Origin: Oceanospirillaceae bacterium
Lineage (GTDB): Bacteria > Pseudomonadota > Gammaproteobacteria > Pseudomonadales > Balneatricaceae
Reading direction: 5' to 3'
Assembly (NCBI GenBank): GCA_013215445.1
Contig: JABSRA010000013.1
Location: 5,722 to 69,721 of the forward strand
Length of the DNA stretch: 64,000 nucleotides
The translations under genes and the position numbers were made by a program. Shown in pieces: positions 1-9,408 of the stretch (position 1 is the stretch's first letter; the number at the start of each line of letters is the position of its first letter). The notes beneath the pieces are model-generated. The model had not been told where the DNA came from. It did not search any database and worked only from the letters and a program-made list of their open reading frames with translations.

Positions 1-3000
1 ACAGCTAATACTTTAGCTTTATCGCCAGACATCGCATTGGCGGTCATCGCTAAAATTGGCAAATCGGCATACTGTGGCTGTTTACGTATTTCTCGGGTCG
101 CCTGATACCCGTCCATCACCGGCATTTGACAATCCATTAACACTAAATCAAAAGTTTGATGCTGCAATTGCTCTAATGCCTTTTGTCCATCCTCGGCCAA
201 GCTCACTTGAATGCCCGCGCTCTCTAGAATTTCCATGGCGAGTTCCTGATTTATCTCATTATCTTCAACCAACAATATCTTTAAGCCCACGAGGCGCCGC
301 TTGATGTCTGACAGCTGATCATCCTGACGGTGAGCACGGGTAGTGGTTTTGACCGTTTGCCCAATTCCCTCCAATATGGCATCGAGCAAGGCAGATTGCG
401 ATATAGGTTTGACTAAGTGCCCATGGAAGATAACATCGCCCACCTGATTCTCCACTTCATCCCTGGTGAAGGCGCTGGCTAAGATTATTTTTGGCGAGGC
501 CTCTAAACAGTTTTCCTGAATTATCTTCGCCGCATCGATACCATTTATCCCTGGCATTTTCCAGTCCATAAATACAATATCAAAGGGGGTGACATTGAGC
601 ATCTGAGTCACCCGATCAATTGCCTCAGTACCATTGACCACTGTTTCATGTCTGACGTTCATATTATGGAGCATGTCTGACATTATCTGGCGGGCAAGGC
701 GGTTATCATCAACAACCAGTACATTGAGCTGTTCGGGTAAGTGTAGGTTCTGATATGTCATTACTCGCGACTGCACACCCGACTTTATATCCAGTTTTAC
801 ACTGATGTTAAAGATTGAGCCCTCACCCGGAGTCGATTCCAACCAGATCTCACCGCCCATCAATTCAGTTAACTTTTTGGATATAGCGAGACCTAATCCC
901 GTGCCTCCATATTTTCGAGTAGTGGAGTTATCCGCCTGGGAAAAAGATTGGAACAATTTCTGTTGCTGCTCTTTGGTCATTCCAATACCCGAGTCTTGGA
1001 CACTGAAGTAAAATATCGCCTGCTGCTCCGCTAGTTCCTCATAGCGAACTTTGACGATAACTTCTCCAGATTCGGTAAATTTAACGGCATTGTTACCCAA
1101 ATTAATCAATATTTGCCCAAGTCGCAGCGGATCACCGATCAGCGATGTGGGTATATCGATCGGAATATCAAACAGTAGCTCTATGCCTTTCTCTGAAACT
1201 TTGAAACCCAGCAAATTGGCTAGATGATCCAGCACATCCTCCAAGTGGAACTCAATTTTTTCCAGTTCCATTTTACCCGCCTCAATTTTAGAAAAATCTA
1301 AAATGTCGTTGATAATACCCAGCAGGGACTCACCGGATTGATGGATTTTAGAGAGATAGTTGTGTTGTTTTTTATTCAAATTTGTATTTAATGCCAAACC
1401 AGACATGCCAATGATGGCATTCATTGGGGTACGAATTTCATGGGACATATTCGCCAGAAAATCTCCCTTTGCCCGGTTTGCCTCCTCGGCGACTTCACGG
1501 GCAGCCTGCATTGCCTGCTCGACCTCTTTACGCTCTTTGATGTCTCTGAAAACCAGTACTGCACCGGCCGCTTTTTCATCGCGGATGATAGGTACACAGG
1601 TGAATTCAACCGCTATTTCGCTGCCATCGCTGTGATAAAAACTGTGCTCTGCACTTTCTAACTGCCCGGCACCATTACAGCAGTCTATCAGCGCTTGTTC
1701 CCAATTTTCTGACTGCTGCCCGGCTGGAGCCGCCTGATACACTAGTTGATACAATTTTTTGCCGGTCATATCCCCGGGTTTACAACCTAAAAAATCATCT
1801 CCGGCCAAATTGGAAAAGGTCACGCAGGCAGTTGTATCTAAGCCTATGATGCCATCGTTGACCGATTGCAATAACAACCGACTGCGCATTTCGGTTTCCT
1901 GTAAAATCACCTCTGTCTCGTGGCGCAATTGTTCTGAGCGCAAACTTTGAATGCCTCTCGCCACGATTGCGGCAATTCGCTGTGCACTTTGCAGGTTCTG
2001 TTGATCGAAGTCGTCGACCAACTCCGAATAGAGATTAATCACACCGAAGGCGTCTCCCTGTAGAGACAGAGGGATTGCTAATAGTGAATTAAAACCTCGT
2101 TCCAGTGAGGCGGCCCGCCAGGGTCGGTAACTATCATCGGTATTAACATTTTTGACCACAGCGGCCTCTGCATTGCGAATCACCCAGCCAATAGGCCCCT
2201 TATTAGGCGAGTTTTTATCCCAGGAGTAAGCGGTTTCAGAGAGAAAGTTTTTTTCAAAGCCAGCTTGAGCCATTACTTTTATACTTTTAATATTGTCGTA
2301 TTGCTCGTAACCTATCCAGACAAAACGCTGCCCACCGCCCTCTACTAAATGACGACAGACATCTTTTAACAGCTGCTCTTCTGTAATGGCCAAACGCACG
2401 GCTTCGTTAATCAGTGACAGTGTTGACAGCTCTCGATTATTGCGTGAAATTCGTTCTTGGTCGGCGATGTGTTCACTGATATCCCTGATAGAGGCAGCGA
2501 TTAGCACCCCCTGCTCAGTGTAGATAGGGCTGAGGTTTAACTCCACTGGAAAATGACGACCACTTTTGTCTATCGCAGGCACTTTAATTGCCTCACCTTC
2601 TAATGCTATCAAGGCGCGCTGATCATTGACTAATTGGCTGATAGAGCGGTGCTCCCCTAAGACCTGAGTACTCATTAACAACTTGCTAATATTCTGCCCC
2701 TCCAACTCTGATTTACTAAAGCCGAAAAGTTTTTCTACCTGACTGTTGAGCTGTTCAATCTCACCGTGTTGATCGGTAAATAACATTGCCACCGGGGCGG
2801 ACTCCATCAGTGCTTTGACTCTAATTTCACTGTGTTTACGCTTAGTCACATCAATCAAGGTCAGGCGAATTTCCGAAACAGTCTCCTGTTCATAGATGGA
2901 GAGAGCCGTTAACAAAGCGTAAATGTTTTTCCCGTCTCTACGCTGCACCTTAACATCTATCTCTTTATTAACTTGATCAGAGGGAAATAGGTCTTCTTCA

Positions 3001-5216
3001 GCAGCGACAGTATCCAAGAGTAACATCGGCCAAGTCATGCTTTGCAACTCTTCATCAGAGTAACCGAGCAAGTCAGAAAAAGCCCGATTGTATTTCATAA
3101 AGGAATAGTGTTCTGGACTGAGTGACACATAGGCTACCGGGGCGTACTCATACAAACTTGAGAGGTGCTGTTCTCTGGTTTTTAACTCAACGGTACTTTG
3201 GTATAGCTCTTTAGTACGCTCTTTCACCTGCTGTTGCATTTGATCGTGAGCCAGACTGATCTTTCTGCTACTGGCCCTGCCGATGAAGACCGCCGCTGCC
3301 GCCAAAAGCAGAGACAAAGTTAATGTACAAGCTAAAACCATTAGAATTACATTACGAATTTCGTGATAGCTGGCCAGCACTTCAGCCTGATCAATCTCAC
3401 TGATAAAACCTACTCCCAGCAGACTATTCCAGCGCCAGGCACCGATAACCGGGACACCGCGATAGTCAGGATAGGCGTAATAATCACTACCGTCGCGCTG
3501 AACTTGAAGTTCTTTCACGGCTAAACTAACAATTTTGCTGTATACCGGATTAACTTGTTCTTGCAGCTTGAGCTGTTGGCTAAATCTGCTGCTGGTAATC
3601 ATCTCCCCTGCAGCATTGACCAAATATGTTTCTCCGGTTTCGCCTATGCGACCCATCAGCGCCAATTGATTAAAGGTTTCCCTGGGATCTAGCTCCAAAA
3701 TGAGTGCCGCTATGGCCTCTCCCTTTCCATTGGAAATAGGAGCAACCACCTGCATTCGAGCCGTTTTTCCGGCTAAACCACCATACTGAGTAGACAACCT
3801 TGGCGGTATCAATACGGTTTCCCCGGCAAAAACTCGACTTAACAGCCCAGCGGCTGACGCTTTTATCACACTCTCTTGCCCCATCTCTTGCTCGATAGAG
3901 TGGACTAAATTTATAGACTCTGCATCGATAATAGAAAAGCCTAAGTCTAAAGATGGTTGAGCCATTAAATAGGAGAGAATACTGTTCTGTGCACGCACTA
4001 ACTTAAATGGACTAGGCGTATTTTTTGCTGCTAATAGCTGTTGTGTAACTTGAGATATTTCCGGGGACTGAGCCAGTGAATTTACTTTACTCTCCCAGTT
4101 TCGGTACCAAATTAAATATCCTAATTCAGTGGTATTGACCACAGTGTTCAGTGCGTCATCGTTGGATAATCTATCCCGCAATTCCACTTGTTTAAGACCG
4201 ATGGTCGAGACCAGCGCCACCACAACCAGCACTAACACCACGACCGGGGCGGCGGTCATCAAACCAAAACCACCGTTAAATAAGCTCAATAGCCGTGCAG
4301 ACCTGACTAATTTAACGGCGACCAATAACAGACCAATCAACACAATTACGACGATGCCAAGGATGATCCAGAGTGTATTAGAGAGGTTTACAACATGACT
4401 ACTATTGCCTTTTGGCAGCTGTATTAACACTTCCTGCCACTGCTCAATTACCGTAGAAAAGTATGCTTTTTCTTGGATTAAATCATTAATAATTGACAGT
4501 AACGGCTGCCATGCCGAGGTAGTGGCGAACACATAATCAAATTGAAAACCACTTAAAATTATATTCAATTCGAGTGCCGCTGCTAGTTCAGTACTATTTA
4601 TTGATAGGGGATTGATCATTAACAGTGCTATTTGGCCATTCTCTAACGCCTGTTTCGCTGAAAAAAAATCGTCAAAGGCGATTATTTTGTTTTCATCCTC
4701 TTGGTTAATTAAGCGCCTGTGACTGAGCGATAGTCTAAGCACCCCGATGGATGCGGCACTGCGAATTAGTTTTCCCGAGTTCTGTTCGATACTTGCTTGG
4801 CTTATGATCAATTCTGGGACACTAAAAATGGCTTCGCTGTAGTGTAGATCCGTCTGGTGATTGACCTGTTTTATCACGATTCCAATGACATCAAAGTCAC
4901 TGCCACGTCCTTCAAGAGAAAGGATATTATCGTGACCTTTGGTTATTTCTATATCCTGAGGTCGCAGTGACAATTGCGTAAGCAGCTTGTTCACTTGCCG
5001 TTGCGCCGCGTTCAACACCTGAGAATCAACTGCTGCCTTGAGCACTATGTTGCGCACATCCGTGTGTTGCTGTAACCAAAGTTTCTGCAACACATTTACC
5101 GACGGCGCACCATTAGTGACCTCGACGTCTTTGACGACAGCACTGACAAAACCACACTGAACATAAAATAAAGCAAGTAAAACGAGCTTTAACCACTGTA
5201 TGTTAAGTTTTTTCAT
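1..5216 (-). CDS. Hybrid sensor histidine kinase (PBP-like, Cache, 3 PAS, GAF, HisKA/HATPase, 2 REC), 3' end beyond window
   Basis: The frame is open from an ATG at 5216 to the left edge, giving 1,738 residues and no stop. In order: a signal segment; a periplasmic binding-protein-like region (about 35-255); two membrane helices (about 282-303 and 320-343); a Cache-like extracytoplasmic region; a third helix (about 624-644); two PAS domains; a GAF domain (about 930-1085); a third PAS; HisKA with SHEIRTP, where His1259 is the expected autophosphorylation site; an HATPase domain with GGTGLGLAI; a first receiver with acceptor Asp1551 (MDWKMP) and a second with Asp1695 (MDCQMP). An Hpt domain could lie beyond the edge. 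It is an inner-membrane phosphorelay kinase with an unknown ligand. The divergent HD-GYP regulator is a plausible partner. The family is certain; the signal sensed is not. Confidence 0.93.
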   Translation of the reverse strand, partial: MKKLNIQWLKLVLLALFYVQCGFVSAVVKDVEVTNGAPSVNVLQKLWLQQHTDVRNIVLKAAVDSQVLNAAQRQVNKLLTQLSLRPQDIEITKGHDNILSLEGRGSDFDVIGIVIKQVNHQTDLHYSEAIFSVPELIISQASIEQNSGKLIRSAASIGVLRLSLSHRRLINQEDENKIIAFDDFFSAKQALENGQIALLMINPLSINSTELAAALELNIILSGFQFDYVFATTSAWQPLLSIINDLIQEKAYFSTVIEQWQEVLIQLPKGNSSHVVNLSNTLWIILGIVVIVLIGLLLVAVKLVRSARLLSLFNGGFGLMTAAPVVVLVLVVVALVSTIGLKQVELRDRLSNDDALNTVVNTTELGYLIWYRNWESKVNSLAQSPEISQVTQQLLAAKNTPSPFKLVRAQNSILSYLMAQPSLDLGFSIIDAESINLVHSIEQEMGQESVIKASAAGLLSRVFAGETVLIPPRLSTQYGGLAGKTARMQVVAPISNGKGEAIAALILELDPRETFNQLALMGRIGETGETYLVNAAGEMITSSRFSQQLKLQEQVNPVYSKIVSLAVKELQVQRDGSDYYAYPDYRGVPVIGAWRWNSLLGVGFISEIDQAEVLASYHEIRNVILMVLACTLTLSLLLAAAAVFIGRASSRKISLAHDQMQQQVKERTKELYQSTVELKTREQHLSSLYEYAPVAYVSLSPEHYSFMKYNRAFSDLLGYSDEELQSMTWPMLLLDTVAAEEDLFPSDQVNKEIDVKVQRRDGKNIYALLTALSIYEQETVSEIRLTLIDVTKRKHSEIRVKALMESAPVAMLFTDQHGEIEQLNSQVEKLFGFSKSELEGQNISKLLMSTQVLGEHRSISQLVNDQRALIALEGEAIKVPAIDKSGRHFPVELNLSPIYTEQGVLIAASIRDISEHIADQERISRNNRELSTLSLINEAVRLAITEEQLLKDVCRHLVEGGGQRFVWIGYEQYDNIKSIKVMAQAGFEKNFLSETAYSWDKNSPNKGPIGWVIRNAEAAVVKNVNTDDSYRPWRAASLERGFNSLLAIPLSLQGDAFGVINLYSELVDDFDQQNLQSAQRIAAIVARGIQSLRSEQLRHETEVILQETEMRSRLLLQSVNDGIIGLDTTACVTFSNLAGDDFLGCKPGDMTGKKLYQLVYQAAPAGQQSENWEQALIDCCNGAGQLESAEHSFYHSDGSEIAVEFTCVPIIRDEKAAGAVLVFRDIKERKEVEQAMQAAREVAEEANRAKGDFLANMSHEIRTPMNAIIGMSGLALNTNLNKKQHNYLSKIHQSGESLLGIINDILDFSKIEAGKMELEKIEFHLEDVLDHLANLLGFKVSEKGIELLFDIPIDIPTSLIGDPLRLGQILINLGNNAVKFTESGEVIVKVRYEELAEQQAIFYFSVQDSGIGMTKEQQQKLFQSFSQADNSTTRKYGGTGLGLAISKKLTELMGGEIWLESTPGEGSIFNISVKLDIKSGVQSRVMTYQNLHLPEQLNVLVVDDNRLARQIMSDMLHNMNVRHETVVNGTEAIDRVTQMLNVTPFDIVFMDWKMPGINGIDAAKIIQENCLEASPKIILASAFTRDEVENQVGDVIFHGHLVKPISQSALLDAILEGIGQTVKTTTRAHRQDDQLSDIKRRLVGLKILLVEDNEINQELAMEILESAGIQVSLAEDGQKALEQLQHQTFDLVLMDCQMPVMDGYQATREIRKQPQYADLPILAMTANAMSGDKAKVLA

Positions 5217-5296
5217 AGGCATACCCACCGATAATGATTAATCAAATAACCCTTATAGCCTAGTATGAAATTTCTGTTATTCCAGTGCCGGTAATG

Positions 5297-5386
5297 CAAA
5301 TAGTTCAAACACTGCAAACAGTGCAAATAGTTAAAATAATTAAAGTAGTTCAAACAGTTCAAACAGTTCAAACAGTGAAAACTGTT
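5297..5386. repeat. 9-bp imperfect tandem repeat, about 10 units
   Basis: Ten consecutive nonamers close to CAAACAGTT/CAAATAGTT run without a break between the divergent sensor kinase and the HD-GYP gene. Units 7 and 8 are identical and the others differ at one to three positions. The array lies upstream of both genes, so it could hold regulator sites, or it could be a slippage-prone microsatellite. The short cysteine- and asparagine-rich frame read across it on the minus strand is a by-product of the repeat. Confidence 0.85.
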
Positions 5387-5504
5387 ATTTTGACACTTTA
5401 TGATACCGGATAATATATTTTCCAATTGCCAAGTAAAAAAATAGCTGATAAGTAATTCTGGTCTATACTTTAATTAACTTGTGCTCTCATTGAGGTAATC
5501 TTAA

Positions 5505-6557
5505 GTGGTAGAAAACAACAAAGCTACTATATTGGTGGTCGACGATATTCCGGTTAATATCGATATTTTACGGGAGATACTCAAACATAAATATAAAATA
5601 AAAATCGCGACCAATGGGCCAAAAGCGATACAAATAGCCAGTTCTGAGACGCCTCCAGATCTCATTTTGCTCGATATTATGATGCCTGAAATGGATGGCT
5701 ACCAAGTCTGCAAATTGTTGAAAGAAGATTATAAAACCAGTAAAATCCCCATCATTTTTGTCTCATCAAAAAATGATACCGACGATGAAATATTAGGTTT
5801 CAAGATTGGTGCCGTCGATTATATAGCCAAGCCCGTTAGCCCCGCTATCGTCTTAAGCAGAATAAACACACATTTATCGCTCTACAACGAGAAGCGACTA
5901 CTAGATGATTTAGTCGCAGAGCGGACCCGGGAGTTAGACGAGACCCGTATGCAGATTATCTTGTGCCTTGGCCACGCGGCCGAGTACAAAGACAATGAGA
6001 CTGGCCTGCACGTGATACGAATGAGCCAATATTCAAAAGCTTTGGCATTGGCCAATGGCATGCCCAAAGGGGAAGCTGAAATGTTTTCGCACGCCTCTCC
6101 CATGCACGATATAGGTAAAATTGGCATTCCCGACAGCATCTTACTGAAACCTGGCAAACTCAACACCCAAGAGTGGGAAGTGATGCGTAAACACCCACAA
6201 ATTGGTGCGGATATATTAGGTGATACGAATTCGACTTTATTTAATATGGCCCGAGTAATAGCCCTCACCCATCACGAAAAATGGGATGGCAGCGGCTACC
6301 CAATGAGACTAAAAGGCAAGGACATCTCTATTTACGGCCGTATCTCAGCCATCGCCGATGTCTTTGACGCCTTGACAACCGAGCGCCCCTACAAAATCGC
6401 CTGGTCGGTAGAGAAAACTTTGGCGCTATTACACAGAGAATCCGGCGCGCATTTTGATCCACAATTAATCGAATTGTGGATGACCATTATGCCGCAAATT
6501 TTAGAGATTAAAGATCAATACTCTGAAGAGGTGCCCACAATGCAGGCGGTGTATTGA
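5505..6557 (+). CDS. Two-component response regulator with HD-GYP c-di-GMP phosphodiesterase domain (RpfG-like)
   Basis: A 350-residue cytoplasmic protein. It has an N-terminal receiver (about 8-125) with acidic pocket D13/D14, acceptor Asp57 (LLDIMMP) and a conserved K at VDYIAKP. A short helical linker leads to an HD-GYP domain (about 150-335) with HDIGKIG (His201, Asp202), the HHEKWDGSGYP block at 256-266 and a GRISAIADVFDALT block. All metal ligands I can check are present, so c-di-GMP hydrolysis to pGpG/GMP is likely. The start is a GTG preceded by GAGGT at a suitable distance. It is divergent from the giant hybrid kinase, suggesting a kinase/phosphodiesterase pair, although kinase-regulator specificity cannot be read from sequence. 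Confidence 0.93.
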   Translation: MVENNKATILVVDDIPVNIDILREILKHKYKIKIATNGPKAIQIASSETPPDLILLDIMMPEMDGYQVCKLLKEDYKTSKIPIIFVSSKNDTDDEILGFKIGAVDYIAKPVSPAIVLSRINTHLSLYNEKRLLDDLVAERTRELDETRMQIILCLGHAAEYKDNETGLHVIRMSQYSKALALANGMPKGEAEMFSHASPMHDIGKIGIPDSILLKPGKLNTQEWEVMRKHPQIGADILGDTNSTLFNMARVIALTHHEKWDGSGYPMRLKGKDISIYGRISAIADVFDALTTERPYKIAWSVEKTLALLHRESGAHFDPQLIELWMTIMPQILEIKDQYSEEVPTMQAVY

Positions 6558-6993
6558 GCCACAGTGGGTTAATTAAAGACGTGATGAGGTTACTCGAAAA
6601 TGCCAGTCGTGGCGACAACTCCTCTCCTCTGTGCATGAAAATCAACCCTTGATGATGTAGGCACCGCCTAATTCATCGCTATTGAAATGAGAGGGCCGGC
6701 TCAGCTTTTGATTTCTGATTTCTGATTTCTGATTTCTGATTTCTGATTTCGGGGCACAATCTGAGACAGGGTAACCCTATGAAGCCCCTCAGAGGTGTCG
6801 TTAAGATACAGGGCCCTAGCTCTGCCTATTTTATGCCCCTAGCAGGAGACCAGAATCAACCTATAAGGTGAAATTTGCCTACATTCATATAGCTGTGTTG
6901 GTTGTGGCTTAATACCAAGATTATAATTTTCCATTAAAACTTCCTGTTTATTCGACCATAACCGCGCATGATTTTTCTTATTTATAATTAGTC
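6558..6993. other. Intergenic region between convergent genes
   Basis: 436 bases between the 3' ends of the HD-GYP and FkbM genes. It contains the heptamer array at 6709-6750 and otherwise no convincing open frame, RNA gene or T-tailed hairpin. Confidence 0.7.
6709..6750. repeat. 7-bp perfect tandem repeat, 6 units of TGATTTC
   Basis: Six exact consecutive copies of TGATTTC between two convergent genes. A second heptamer array of different sequence lies at 9343. A unit of 7 bp would not preserve a reading frame, consistent with its non-coding position. Function unknown; replication slippage is the simplest origin. Confidence 0.95.
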
Positions 6994-7764
6994 TTAATCA
7001 GTAAAAACAAAAGAGCGGAAATTTTCTAAAGCATCCTGCGTCACTAACGTATTAATATCGATCAACTCTAGGTTTTCGTCTAAACATTTATCGTATATTG
7101 ACAGTACATCGATGATGCCCTGCATGCTAGACAGGCGTGTATCAGGGTCAAGTAATGGCGCATGGGTAGATAGATACAATACCGGTTTATGTTCTTGCAA
7201 ATAGGCTTTTAAGCTGGGCATTAGCTGGTATTCACCACCTTCGATATCTATTTTCATGAAATCTATGTGCTTAACCGGAGAGATATCCAAAAACTGTTGC
7301 CACGCCATGGTGAGTACATCAACGCCGCTGCTCTCATTGTCAAACAACAGACTGGTCATACTATCCCCAGGTTTACCTCGATGGCTAGCCATACGCGAAA
7401 TAGACATCGTCTCTGCCAGCGCTAAACTATATGAACTGACATTTTTAAGCTTATTTAAATCGATATTCCAACGCAAGTAACGATAGGCAGTTGGATCCGG
7501 TTCAAAACATATTACCTTTTTCGCCAACTGAGCCGCGTATAATACAGTGGGACCTATCCAGGCCCCTATGTCACAATAGTGACTATCTGCATGCAAATAA
7601 TGGGCGAGAATTTTGTAGGTATTAGGCTCCCAAGTGCCGGATGCTGCCTTGCGCCAAAAATCCACATGATAGGGATCTACTTTAAAATCATAACCTGCGA
7701 TATTTACATCCATATATCCTTTAACCAAATACCCATTTTGCAACGCAATTTCTCTATCGTCCAT
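6994..7764 (-). CDS. FkbM-family SAM-dependent methyltransferase
   Basis: A 256-residue class I methyltransferase. Motif I is CDIGAWIGP (about 64-72), followed by the acidic ribose-binding residue in CFEPDP (E88) and the FkbM signature KIDIEGGE (171-178). FkbM proteins usually O-methylate sugars or polyketides. No glycosyltransferase or polyketide gene lies nearby, so the substrate is unknown. AGGAG sits about 8 bases before the ATG, supporting this start. The gene appears monocistronic, flanked by tandem-repeat-bearing spacers. Confidence 0.85.
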   Translation of the reverse strand: MDDREIALQNGYLVKGYMDVNIAGYDFKVDPYHVDFWRKAASGTWEPNTYKILAHYLHADSHYCDIGAWIGPTVLYAAQLAKKVICFEPDPTAYRYLRWNIDLNKLKNVSSYSLALAETMSISRMASHRGKPGDSMTSLLFDNESSGVDVLTMAWQQFLDISPVKHIDFMKIDIEGGEYQLMPSLKAYLQEHKPVLYLSTHAPLLDPDTRLSSMQGIIDVLSIYDKCLDENLELIDINTLVTQDALENFRSFVFTD

Positions 7765-7950
7765 CCCTGGCTCCTAAATAACCCTGTCAATTAATAATTC
7801 TTCTAAAATACACGATAAAAACCTGGCCATTTAATCACAGGACTAACGTGTATAGCATTGATATTTAATCAGATATGTCTTACTCGCACAACCACCTAAA
7901 GTCCAATTATGAAGCCTTTACTATGTTAGTGCCACGCCATCTTTGCCCTA

Positions 7951-8964
7951 TCAATGAATTTGGGCTTCGCGGTACTTCAGTGGTGTCACCAAGGTCTGAT
8001 GTTTAAATGCTCTGGCAAAAGTGCTCGGTGAGCTATAACCTAACTGATAGGCGATTTGGGTCACTGCAATACTATTAGTGAGCAGGTATTGTTTGGCTAA
8101 AGCTGTCCTGAGGTTGTTCAGCAGTTGCGAATAAGAAACCCCTTCACTGTTCAACTTGCGCCGTAGGGTACGTTGACTCATATTCATTTTATAGGCAATA
8201 ATCTCTTCAGTCGGACAACCACTGGCCAGTAAATTGGTCACTAATCTGATCACTTTACTACTGACTTTTCCAGAGCCCATGCTCTGTATGTGCTTTTCGA
8301 CTGCCGCTTTATTGATTTTAACCAACTCTGCGTCTGAAGTTGGCAACGTCTCCTTTAATAAGTGTTTAGAAAAACTAATACCATCATAATTGCTATCACC
8401 GTATACCGGACACTGAAAAAACTCTTCGTAAATCGCCTGTGAATCACCAATGGAAAATCTAAAGAAAACCGCCGTGGCGGGAATGTTTTTTCCCGAGGCC
8501 AAACGGAACATTTTCAGAAAAAAACCCATGCCCAATTGCAATCCACACTGATGAGGTCTAATTTCGTGCAACATCGCTGGTTTTGGCTGGTAGGTAATCA
8601 TCAGCTCATCACCTTGTTCAATTAATTCGACTTTCATACCCGTATCAATTAATTGGATATTATCAGCAAAGTAACGCAACCCCTCTTCAAGGTTGGTGCT
8701 GACCATCCAGGCTAGACCTATGCCTTTCAAATAGGCCGGTTGAAACAATGAAGCCGCGACTAAACCCAACTCTGGGTTACCTGTCGCCTGTATACAGAGC
8801 TGCCAGAGTTGGTTCATTTTCGCTCTATCAACTCTGCTGTTTTCTATACCAACAGGAAAGAGCTCGATGCCTGCCTGTGCGAAGATAGGTTGTGACTCAA
8901 CTTCATAAATGCTGAGTACCTGAGACAATAACTTAGGAATTGTTAACAACACAGTATTGGGCAT
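7951..8964 (-). CDS. AraC-family transcriptional regulator (Arabinose_bd-type N-terminus), copy 1
   Basis: 337 residues. The N-terminal two thirds resemble the Arabinose_bd-like domain of OruR/ArgR-type regulators. The C-terminus (about 240-337) is a double helix-turn-helix with MSQRTLRRKL in the first and the family hallmark IAYQLGYSSPSTFARAFK in the second. It is clearly a paralogue of the next regulator at 9409-10416: the same LLTIPKLLSQVLS start, the same PAYLKGIGLAWM block and a near-identical C-terminus. Its own target is not visible; the four-gene efflux operon beyond its sister is one candidate. Confidence 0.9.
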   Translation of the reverse strand: MPNTVLLTIPKLLSQVLSIYEVESQPIFAQAGIELFPVGIENSRVDRAKMNQLWQLCIQATGNPELGLVAASLFQPAYLKGIGLAWMVSTNLEEGLRYFADNIQLIDTGMKVELIEQGDELMITYQPKPAMLHEIRPHQCGLQLGMGFFLKMFRLASGKNIPATAVFFRFSIGDSQAIYEEFFQCPVYGDSNYDGISFSKHLLKETLPTSDAELVKINKAAVEKHIQSMGSGKVSSKVIRLVTNLLASGCPTEEIIAYKMNMSQRTLRRKLNSEGVSYSQLLNNLRTALAKQYLLTNSIAVTQIAYQLGYSSPSTFARAFKHQTLVTPLKYREAQIH

Positions 8965-9408
8965 CGCAATTTTCTCTGTTTTTTGCGGCTAAAAGTGTAA
9001 TTATCACTCGGTATGCATTACTTAAGCCGCCACTATAAAATAACTTTATAGCATAATTAGTTACAAATTAATCAAGCACCTGGTCAAATACCAATGGTAC
9101 TCAAATCTGTATGACACTCTAGGAAATGCAGCATTTCCCGGCACTCGCTTAATAGACCACTCAATTACCCAAAAGATCAGTAGAAGATCAACCAGAGGCT
9201 ATTATTTTATGCCGCTAAGGAGACGGCTAATCGCTGTAGTAGTCTGACGTTTGGCTATCAACTGGTGAGACCTATTACCATCACTAGTTCCCATGCAAAA
9301 ACAGCTGCCTACTGTGGATGGCACGCTAACTCAATCTGCTCACGACTAACGACTAATGACTAATGACTAACGACTAACGACTAACGACTAACTAACCTCA
9401 TAAGTTTA
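8965..9408. other. Intergenic region between the two AraC genes
   Basis: 444 bases separating two co-directional paralogues. It includes the heptamer array at 9343-9391, directly past the stop codon of the upstream copy, and presumably the promoter of copy 1. I see no open frame of note and no clear T-tailed terminator. Confidence 0.6.
9343..9391. repeat. 7-bp tandem repeat, 7 units of (C/T)GACTAA
   Basis: Seven uninterrupted heptamers; five begin with C and two with T. The array ends about 18 bases past the stop codon of the AraC gene at 9409. This is the second heptamer array within 3 kb, with a different motif from the TGATTTC array. Confidence 0.95.

Noticed and set aside
5213-5425. 70-residue Cys/Asn-rich frame on the minus strand
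   Set aside because: It is only the translation of the 9-bp repeat array and overlaps the kinase start.
9343-9391. CRISPR-like array
   Set aside because: The units are contiguous heptamers with no spacers; no cas genes nearby.
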